Origin: Calditrichota bacterium
GTDB taxonomy: Bacteria > Calditrichota > Calditrichia > RBG-13-44-9
Direction: 5' to 3'
DNA length: 5,465 nt
Assembly (NCBI GenBank): GCA_016934605.1
Contig: JAFGSO010000165.1
Span: 1-5,465, forward strand
The notes beneath the pieces were generated by a model. It did not search any database. It was not told where the DNA came from and was given only the letters and a program-made list of their open reading frames with translations. Below are positions 1 to 5,465 of this stretch, in pieces (position 1 is the first letter of the stretch; each line of letters begins with the position of its first letter). The position numbers were made by a program, and so were the translations under genes.

Positions 1-2007
1 CATCAGACCGAAAAACAGAATTGTCCCGGGAATTGAAAGAAAAAGAGCCTTGTGGGAGAGTGCCCAGGAGAGGATCTGCTGATAATACCGCCTGAATAAC
101 CGGAAGGAAAGCATGAACAGGGTAATGAGGACCACCACAAACATTACATTCAGGATCAGTCCCTTTTCCGGCCCCAGAGGTAACCAATCTCCGGAAAGAA
201 AAATGACAACAAATGTGATGGCCAGACCGTTAATGATCCAGGGAAGCCATTTTTTGCGATTCTGTGGAATTTTCGGTTCCCCTAAATGGTATACTCCGGC
301 AAAAATAAGAATAAATCCAACCCACCATTTGAAGGTCAACATAAAAATTAGTCCGAATCCGATCAGCAGATAATTTATCCATTTCCGTATTCTGATATTT
401 TTTACCGAACCGGTAAACAAAATCTGGGCGAACGCGGGAACAATGGTGAGTGCAACAATAACCGCGGCAATGAGTGCAAATGTTTTAGTGAAGGCGAGAG
501 GTTTGAATAATTTACCTTCTGCCGCCTGCATGGCAAAAACCGGGAGAAAACTGACTACCGTGGTGGATACAGCCGTCAGGACGGCACCTCCCACTTCGCT
601 GGAAGCCCTGAAAATAACTTCCAGACGGCTCTCCCCGGGATGCGCTTCGTCCAGATGCCGCAGGATATTTTCGCTGATAATGATGCCCAGATCAACCATG
701 GTACCGATGGCAATAGCGATTCCGGAAAGAGAGACAATATTGGAATCGACCCCAAATACTTTCATAGCGATGAATGTCATCAGAACAGCCACCGGCAGAA
801 GACCCGATATCAATAGAGAACTCCTGAAGTGCATTACCATCACCAGAATGACAATAATGGTGATCAAAATTTCCTGATAGATAGCGGTGTTTAGAGTATT
901 GAGCGTTTCATAAATCAGACCGGTACGGTCGTAAAACGGTACAATATTGACCTGGCTGATAGTACCATCGCTCAAAGTCTTCTTTGGCAATCCCGCAGAT
1001 ATTTCATGAATTTTTTCTTTGACATTTTTGATGACTTCCAGCGGATTTTCACCATATCTCACAACCACGACTCCGCCAACAGCTTCAGCACCGCCCTTAT
1101 CCAGCGCACCACGCCTGGGCGCCGGACCCAGAGTGACATGAGCAATGTTCTTTACATAAATAGGTACATTATCATTGACTGCCACAACAGAATTTTCCAG
1201 ATCCTCCACCGTTTTGACAAAGCCGATACCCCGGATGACATATTCAACATTGTTCACTTCGATACTGCTGGCACCGACATCCAGATTGGACATTCTGACT
1301 GCTTTTACTACATCCTGCAGATTGACCCGGGCCGCCCGCATGGCGTCCGGATCTACATCCACCTGATATTCCTGGATAAATCCACCCACAGATGCCACTT
1401 CGCTCACTCCCTCTGCCGAAAGCAGAGAGTACCGGACATACCAGTCCTGTATCGATCGCAATTCCTGCAGGTCCCAGCCTCCGGCAGGATTTCCCTCCCG
1501 ATCTCGGCCCTCCAGCGTATACCAGAAAACCTGACCCAGTGCCGTAGCATCCGGTCCAAGCTGCGGTTGAATGCCTTCCGGCAGTATACCCGATGAAAGA
1601 CTGTTCAGTTTTTCCAGTACACGCGATCGGGACCAATAAAAGTCCACTTCATCCTTAAAAATGATATAAATAGTCGAAAAACCGAACATGGAATAGCTGC
1701 GGATGGTTTTTACATCCGGAATTCCCATCAGTGAAACGGTAAGCGGATAAGTTATCTGATCTTCAACATCCTGTGGTGAACGCCCCATCCATTTGGTAAA
1801 CACGATCTGCTGGTTTTCTCCGATATCGGGAATTGCATCTACAGGAATTGGAGAACGCGGTAAGCCTCCGATCTCCCAGTCAAAAGGAGCCACCATTATC
1901 CCCCATACAATAATGAAAATAAGAAACAGGATCACTACCAGCTTATTTTCCAGGCAGAACCGGATTACTCTGTCGATGATATTCATGGATTCAGTCCTGT
2001 CACTCAT
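1..2007 (-). CDS. cusA: CusA/CzcA-type heavy-metal RND efflux pump, N-terminal 669 residues (3' end outside window)
   Basis: Inner-membrane proton-driven RND permease, the engine of the tripartite pump. The frame is open from ATG 2007 to the window edge with no stop or frameshift; family members exceed 1000 residues, so about half is present. Visible in order: TM1 (about 23-40), the porter-domain start with VDAIPD (56-61) and ITYPLT (85-90), LGPDAT (150-155), LRSIQDW (183-189), EVASVGG (203-209), then TM2 (about 378-392), TM3 (398-418), TM4 (423-449), TM5 (474-493) and TM6 (508-530). TM4 carries GTMVD with the proton-relay Asp439 and a conserved Glu446, equivalent to E. coli CusA D405 and E412. 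The start overlaps the adaptor stop (ATGA), and GAAGGA lies 8 bases upstream; ATG 1986 (Met8) is a possible alternative with AGGA 8 bases before it. Oddities: most Cus-relay methionines are replaced, and about 90 mainly hydrophobic residues follow TM6. Family assignment is firm; metal specificity is inferred. Confidence 0.95.
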   Translation of the reverse strand, partial: MSDRTESMNIIDRVIRFCLENKLVVILFLIFIIVWGIMVAPFDWEIGGLPRSPIPVDAIPDIGENQQIVFTKWMGRSPQDVEDQITYPLTVSLMGIPDVKTIRSYSMFGFSTIYIIFKDEVDFYWSRSRVLEKLNSLSSGILPEGIQPQLGPDATALGQVFWYTLEGRDREGNPAGGWDLQELRSIQDWYVRYSLLSAEGVSEVASVGGFIQEYQVDVDPDAMRAARVNLQDVVKAVRMSNLDVGASSIEVNNVEYVIRGIGFVKTVEDLENSVVAVNDNVPIYVKNIAHVTLGPAPRRGALDKGGAEAVGGVVVVRYGENPLEVIKNVKEKIHEISAGLPKKTLSDGTISQVNIVPFYDRTGLIYETLNTLNTAIYQEILITIIVILVMVMHFRSSLLISGLLPVAVLMTFIAMKVFGVDSNIVSLSGIAIAIGTMVDLGIIISENILRHLDEAHPGESRLEVIFRASSEVGGAVLTAVSTTVVSFLPVFAMQAAEGKLFKPLAFTKTFALIAAVIVALTIVPAFAQILFTGSVKNIRIRKWINYLLIGFGLIFMLTFKWWVGFILIFAGVYHLGEPKIPQNRKKWLPWIINGLAITFVVIFLSGDWLPLGPEKGLILNVMFVVVLITLFMLSFRLFRRYYQQILSWALSHKALFLSIPGTILFFGLM

Positions 2008-4019
2008 TTTTGATGTCCTTCATGCTCTTCAATAATATTCTCCTGTGAGAGGTCAGCGGTTTGATCGCCGCAGGTAAACATGGTACTTCCGAAATAGGGA
2101 TTCTCTGTTCCTTCTTTGTTTTGAAGCCAGTCCGCTCCCATAAAATCGAATGCCATCGGACAGTGATAAACCAGCAACCGCTGCCGGGCACTGCCGAAAT
2201 TATGGGCTATTTCTATCAGGGAATTAGAAAGATCCTCAAACGCATTCCGGGCATCTTCGATGGTTTCTGATTTTTTAATCTGTTTTGTTACTTTTTCCAG
2301 ATGCAATTTCCTGTGTTTCCATTTATCTTTTGCTTTCCCTTCCAGCAGATTTGTTTCAACCTGCCTCAAATGATTTTCCAGATTACCGGCAGCAGAAATG
2401 GCCAGTGCCAGAGTATCGTGGCTCAGAGCATATTGCATGTCAAAATAATCTGAGTAAAGACGGTCCAGCTGCTTTAGAAAGTCTTCCGATATATCCCGAA
2501 AACGTTCCGGCTTTATCTGTTCGACGGATGAATTCATCTCTCCATTTTCATGCCCGGCGGATGGGACCTTCTCCTCCGGATACATCATACTCTGGCCGGC
2601 TTTTATCTGAATAGCACTGTCAATTTTAAAATTGCCCCGTACAACTACCAGTTCACCTTCCTGTAAACCATCTTCCACGATGTAATAATCTCCGGCCCTC
2701 GGACCGAGAGTAATTTCCCTGCCTTGGTAAATCCCTTTTTGCCCGGGAAGCTCCACATAAACTATCGCTCTTTTCCCGGTTATTAAAGGTGCTGAGGCCG
2801 GAATAACCAGAGGAGCCTGTTTCTGCATATCTTCGACGCTTACATATCCCAGTTCCTCCGCTCTGACGAGGGGCATTCCACAAACATCACAGCTTCCCGG
2901 ATGGTCTTTAACAACTTCCGGGTGCATGGGACTTATCCATTTTCCGGCAAGATCCGGATCCATTACCTTCCCTCCTGCAGCCAGGCTGGAATGTACCATG
3001 GCACGAACGAACATTGCGGGTTTCAGCTTGTTTTGCGGATTTTCCAGATTAGCCCTGATTTTCACCGTCCGGGTTTCCGGATTTAAAATGGGATCAATAA
3101 AGGACAGCCGTCCCTTAAAAACTTCTCCGGGATATGCTTCGGTTGAAAATTCCACTTCCTGACCGTAATGAAGCCAGCTCAGATCCGATTCGTAAGCATC
3201 CATTTTTACCCATACTGTGGAAATATCTGCAATGGTATATATACGCGTACCTGTCTCGACATAGGACCCTTCCAGAGCATTTTTTTCTATAACGATTCCG
3301 GAACCGGGTGAATATATTGTAATATGGTCAGATGGATTCCGGTTTTTTTCCAGTGAAGAAATCTGAGCATCCGTAAGCCCCCATAAGCGCAGCCGTTCCC
3401 GGGTCGCCTGAACCTGGATTTCGGTACTTTCCAACAATCCGGACATACCACTCATTTTTTCTAGGGTTTTAAGTGATGTCACCAGTTCCTGCTGGGTGGA
3501 AAGCAGTTCCGGACTGTACAACTCAACCAGATGATCTCCTTTTCTGACTGATATACCGGAATAATTGACATACAGGCGGTCTATCCGTCCCGGAACCCAT
3601 GCCGTGATATATTTAAGTCTGGTTTCATCATATTCTATTTTACCCACCAAGCGGATTTCCCGTGAAACATATTGCCGCCTGACCGGCACCGTTTCCACCT
3701 GGGCCAGTTTCCGTGCGGTTTCCGAAAGTTTCAACTGCCTTGGATTTTCAGAGCCACTTTCCTGCCTCAGCGGTATAAGATCCATTCCGCATATCGGGCA
3801 TTTGCCGGGTTTGGGCTGCTGGATCTGGGGATGCATCGAGCAGGTCCAGACTGTTGTTTCCCCACCGGTGGATTCCGGGGAGGCTGGGTGGCTGTGTGTT
3901 GTCCCATTTCCGTCATTACTGAACCACCAGCCCAGCAGGAAAGCGATCATCAGAGTAACGATCCAGAAAATAAAAGATTTGCGGTGCTTCGAAATTATAT
4001 CCTGAAAAATTTTATTCAT
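2004..4019 (-). CDS. cusB: CusB-type periplasmic adaptor (membrane fusion protein) with two heavy-metal-binding domains and a C-terminal DUF3347 domain
   Basis: Periplasmic adaptor that links the RND pump to the outer-membrane channel and, in the Cus family, delivers metal to the pump. 671 residues from ATG 4019, against roughly 400 for E. coli CusB. An uncleaved-looking N-terminal anchor (about 15-32) has no lipobox. Domain 58-84 is a heavy-metal-binding domain with C60, M62, H63 and C74-x2-C77-G-M79. The adaptor core follows: barrel-sandwich strands (about 121-170), helical hairpin (172-232), return strands (233-268), beta-barrel (268-345). A second metal-binding domain at 361-386 keeps M365, H366, C377-x2-C380-G-M382 but has Ser363 for the first cysteine. 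The membrane-proximal part covers about 405-475. Residues 511-655 resemble DUF3347, with YHCPMAF (618-624) and NPYFG (640-644), then C650. A His-containing acidic tail ends the protein. The start is chosen for AAGGAG 9 bases upstream; an in-frame TTG at 4046 lacks a comparable site. Cu(I)/Ag(I) handling is inferred from family. Confidence 0.95.
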   Translation of the reverse strand: MNKIFQDIISKHRKSFIFWIVTLMIAFLLGWWFSNDGNGTTHSHPASPESTGGETTVWTCSMHPQIQQPKPGKCPICGMDLIPLRQESGSENPRQLKLSETARKLAQVETVPVRRQYVSREIRLVGKIEYDETRLKYITAWVPGRIDRLYVNYSGISVRKGDHLVELYSPELLSTQQELVTSLKTLEKMSGMSGLLESTEIQVQATRERLRLWGLTDAQISSLEKNRNPSDHITIYSPGSGIVIEKNALEGSYVETGTRIYTIADISTVWVKMDAYESDLSWLHYGQEVEFSTEAYPGEVFKGRLSFIDPILNPETRTVKIRANLENPQNKLKPAMFVRAMVHSSLAAGGKVMDPDLAGKWISPMHPEVVKDHPGSCDVCGMPLVRAEELGYVSVEDMQKQAPLVIPASAPLITGKRAIVYVELPGQKGIYQGREITLGPRAGDYYIVEDGLQEGELVVVRGNFKIDSAIQIKAGQSMMYPEEKVPSAGHENGEMNSSVEQIKPERFRDISEDFLKQLDRLYSDYFDMQYALSHDTLALAISAAGNLENHLRQVETNLLEGKAKDKWKHRKLHLEKVTKQIKKSETIEDARNAFEDLSNSLIEIAHNFGSARQRLLVYHCPMAFDFMGADWLQNKEGTENPYFGSTMFTCGDQTADLSQENIIEEHEGHQK
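2016..2021 (-). promoter_or_regulatory. Ribosome binding site of the RND pump gene
   Basis: GAAGGA ends 8 bases before ATG 2007 and lies inside the last codons of the adaptor gene. It supports 2007 as the pump start. With the ATGA stop/start overlap at 2004-2007, it suggests translational coupling of adaptor and pump. Confidence 0.7.
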
Positions 4020-4028
4020 TAAAGATGG

Positions 4029-4034
4029 CTCCTT
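4029..4034 (-). promoter_or_regulatory. Ribosome binding site of the adaptor gene
   Basis: AAGGAG ends 9 bases before ATG 4019, in the 32-base gap between channel and adaptor genes. It decides the start in favour of ATG 4019 over the in-frame TTG at 4046, which sits only 5 bases past the channel stop. The gap holds no convincing terminator: the short TTTTTG/AAAAA complementarity has no GC stem. Confidence 0.75.
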
Positions 4035-4051
4035 TTTCAAAAACAAAATTT

Positions 4052-5347
4052 TTATTGCTCTTTTGAATCTTTTGTTGGTTGCAATTCCTTTCCGGCAATG
4101 AGTTCCAGTTCGGCAATATTTTTCATGTAATCAGTAACAATTCTATAGAATTCCAGCTCGTATTCATACAGCTTCATCTGGTTGTCCAGAACGGAAAGAA
4201 AATCAATTTTATCCACCTGATAGGCAGACAGTGCCGACTGCAGGGACTGTCTTATCAGGGGAATTATTCCCGACTCAAATAATTCCATACGTTTCTGGTT
4301 CTTTTTCAAATCCTGATAGGTGATTTCGAGATTCTCACGGATCAGTGTTACGGCGCTCTGATAAAGACTTCTGGATGACATTTCCTGTAACCTGTTTTTT
4401 TCCACCTGCTTATTCTGCTTTTTCCAGAAATAAACCGGCAAAGTGACATTTACCATGCCGGATATGAAATCCACACCCGGCATGCCGTTCTGCAGTTCTT
4501 CCCGCCGGGTGTACGATATCTGAACACTGAGATCCGGTAAATATTCCTTCCTGGCCAGTTTAACTCTGTTTTCGTTTTGCCTCACGGTTGATTCCCGGAT
4601 CATCAGGAAAGGATTATTTTCCCGGGCGATATGCATTATTTCCTCCAAATTAAGATCGAGAGATTCTGTTTTGATTTCCACCGGGATTCCCCTGAACTGT
4701 TTCGGAGGCCTGTTCAGCAGAACATTTATGGTCGATTCCAGCATCTTTTTCTTCTGCTGAAGAATAAGCAAATTATCCGTCATTTTGGAAATGGCGACCT
4801 GGGCACTCAGAATATCCTGCTGGATTCCCTTTCCCACCCGGTAACGCGTTTCGGCCACTTGGACAAGCTGTTCCAGGACTTTTTGGTTATTCCGGTTTGT
4901 CTCAATGGCCTTGTGGACAAAGAACAGTTCATAATAGTTGTTTTTCAACTGGTTGATTAAACTATTACGGCGATCCATATATTTCCATTTTTCAATATCG
5001 GCATCATCCCGGGCAATCTGTTTTCTGACACCAAGTTTACCGGGAAAAGGCACCATCTGCATCAGGGATAACTGCTTGCCGGTCATGGGCTCCCGGTCGA
5101 AGACAAAATTATCCACCGGAACATTCATGAATCCCAAACCGAGTACAGGATCCGGAAGAGCACCTGCCTGCGGGATCTCTTCCTGAACAGATTTCCACTG
5201 CTGGTAGCTGGCCTTCAGCTCAGGATTATCTGTGAGTAAAATTCCTACCAGATCATCGAGGAAAAGAGTAGAATCCTGTTCTTCGGCCTTTAGAATATGT
5301 AATGGTAAAATTGTTATCAATAAAAAGAGCAATATTCTAATCCTCAT
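4052..5347 (-). CDS. TolC-family outer-membrane efflux channel of the heavy-metal RND pump (CusC/CzcC-like)
   Basis: Outer-membrane channel subunit that forms the exit duct of the tripartite pump. 431 residues from ATG 5347, a normal length for the OEP family. A signal peptide spans about 1-21: basic MRIR, hydrophobic 5-18, then LKA before Glu22. There is no cysteine after it, so unlike E. coli CusC it does not look like a lipoprotein. Two OEP repeats are visible. The first starts around NPELKAS (41-47), includes a VPFPGK segment (99-104) and continues with RYRVGKGIQQDIL (168-180). The second starts at NPFLMI (245-250), includes YLPDLSVQISY (269-279), TLPVYFWKK (302-310) and YQVDKIDFLSVLD (376-388). 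Long helical, polar stretches between them fit the periplasmic barrel. The start is chosen for AGAAGGTG ending 7 bases upstream and for the signal peptide; the in-frame GTG at 5377 would put extra polar residues ahead of it. It is the first of the three pump genes. The family is certain; which metal it serves rests on its neighbours. Confidence 0.95.
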   Translation of the reverse strand: MRIRILLFLLITILPLHILKAEEQDSTLFLDDLVGILLTDNPELKASYQQWKSVQEEIPQAGALPDPVLGLGFMNVPVDNFVFDREPMTGKQLSLMQMVPFPGKLGVRKQIARDDADIEKWKYMDRRNSLINQLKNNYYELFFVHKAIETNRNNQKVLEQLVQVAETRYRVGKGIQQDILSAQVAISKMTDNLLILQQKKKMLESTINVLLNRPPKQFRGIPVEIKTESLDLNLEEIMHIARENNPFLMIRESTVRQNENRVKLARKEYLPDLSVQISYTRREELQNGMPGVDFISGMVNVTLPVYFWKKQNKQVEKNRLQEMSSRSLYQSAVTLIRENLEITYQDLKKNQKRMELFESGIIPLIRQSLQSALSAYQVDKIDFLSVLDNQMKLYEYELEFYRIVTDYMKNIAELELIAGKELQPTKDSKEQ

Positions 5348-5465
5348 GATATGACACCTTCTGTTTTTCGCTTTCACTAAATGAACTTTTCATTTTTATC
5401 AGAACTCTACTGCTCCAGAATAGCGCTCCCAGACTGAACCACCATATCCAGCCAAATGAAAAAGC
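5337..5465 (-). CDS. C-terminal end of an unidentified membrane protein, upstream gene of the efflux operon (5' end outside window)
   Basis: An open frame enters from the right edge and ends at TAG 5339-5337, giving 42 residues. They begin with a tryptophan-rich hydrophobic stretch (GWIWWFSLGALFW, residues 5-17), long enough for a membrane helix, followed by Arg20, Lys24 and Lys26 and a polar, charged tail ending SYHED. This hydrophobic-then-basic layout is what a last membrane helix with a short cytoplasmic tail looks like. The other two frames are less attractive: the channel frame has TGA and TAA stops just upstream. The gene overlaps the channel start by 11 bases and contains its ribosome binding site, as expected for an operon partner. 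I do not recognise the family. It could be a small membrane accessory protein of the pump or the end of a larger transporter. Only a short tail is visible, so its reality is probable rather than certain. Confidence 0.55.
   Translation of the reverse strand, partial: AFSFGWIWWFSLGALFWSSRVLIKMKSSFSESEKQKVSYHED
5355..5362 (-). promoter_or_regulatory. Ribosome binding site of the outer-membrane channel gene
   Basis: AGAAGGTG lies just upstream of ATG 5347, with 9 bases between its AAGG core and the start codon. It supports 5347 over the in-frame GTG at 5377, which has no clear Shine-Dalgarno. The site is within the last codons of the overlapping upstream reading frame. Confidence 0.65.

Noticed and set aside
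1006..1596. A 196-codon open frame on the plus strand, with others at 443-877 and 3565-4005
   Set aside because: They are antisense to the pump and adaptor genes, whose translations match known families throughout. Their products are His/Arg/Ser/Thr-rich with no recognisable domain.
1244..1636. A 130-codon minus-strand frame (and similar ones at 2000-2191 and 2653-2883)
   Set aside because: They are in a different frame inside the pump or adaptor gene on the same strand; the main frame carries the conserved family motifs across the same stretch.
1..2007. A frameshift or pseudogene in the pump gene
   Set aside because: Translating codon by codon from 2007 to 1 gives 669 residues with no stop, and conserved motifs occur in the right order throughout.
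4020..4046. TTG start at 4046 for the adaptor, adding nine residues
   Set aside because: It lies 5 bases after the channel stop without a Shine-Dalgarno, while ATG 4019 has AAGGAG at 9 bases and gives a normal membrane anchor.
4020..4051. Possible terminator or promoter between channel and adaptor genes
   Set aside because: Only a short A/T complementarity without a GC stem is present, and 32 bases is too little for a convincing promoter next to the ribosome binding site.
5348..5377. GTG start at 5377 for the outer-membrane channel, adding ten residues
   Set aside because: No clear ribosome binding site, and the added polar residues with an internal cysteine spoil the signal peptide; ATG 5347 has AGAAGGTG upstream.
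1..5465. CRISPR array, tRNA/rRNA genes, insertion sequence ends or other mobile-element marks
   Set aside because: No direct-repeat array, no terminal inverted repeats or transposase motifs and no RNA-gene signature were seen; nearly every base is coding in the four genes.

Overview
The window lies inside one leftward (minus-strand) operon for a tripartite heavy-metal RND efflux pump of the Cus/Czc type. No gene is supported on the plus strand. Read in transcription order from the right edge, it holds four genes: the last 42 codons of an unidentified membrane protein (5337-5465), a TolC-family outer-membrane channel (4052-5347), a CusB-type periplasmic adaptor (2004-4019), and the first 669 codons of a CusA-type inner-membrane RND pump (1-2007, running off the left edge).

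The genes are tightly packed. The upstream gene overlaps the channel gene by 11 bases. The channel and adaptor are 32 bases apart, with a good ribosome binding site in the gap. The adaptor and pump share an ATGA stop/start overlap. No promoter, terminator, regulator gene, RNA gene, mobile element or CRISPR is visible, so the control region and the rest of the operon lie outside the window.

Together the products would form a complex spanning the envelope. The RND pump uses proton influx, the adaptor passes metal to it and docks it to the channel, and the TolC-like protein leads to the outside. The adaptor is unusually rich in likely metal-binding modules: an N-terminal heavy-metal-binding domain, a second one within the C-terminal half that lacks its first cysteine, and a C-terminal DUF3347 domain. 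The pump keeps the proton-relay acid and the motif layout of CusA, but most methionines of the E. coli CusA copper relay that fall in the window are replaced. It also carries about 90 extra, mostly hydrophobic residues after TM6. The transported metal should therefore be treated as open: Cu(I)/Ag(I) is likely by family, but not shown.

The outer-membrane channel means a diderm host. The adaptor architecture (HMBD plus DUF3347), the AT-leaning but CCGG-rich composition and the clear Shine-Dalgarno sites suggest a member of the Bacteroidota/Balneolota/FCB group, at moderate to low confidence. I see a variant of a known system rather than a clearly new one. The pump insertion, the relay substitutions and the unidentified upstream membrane protein deserve the closest look.
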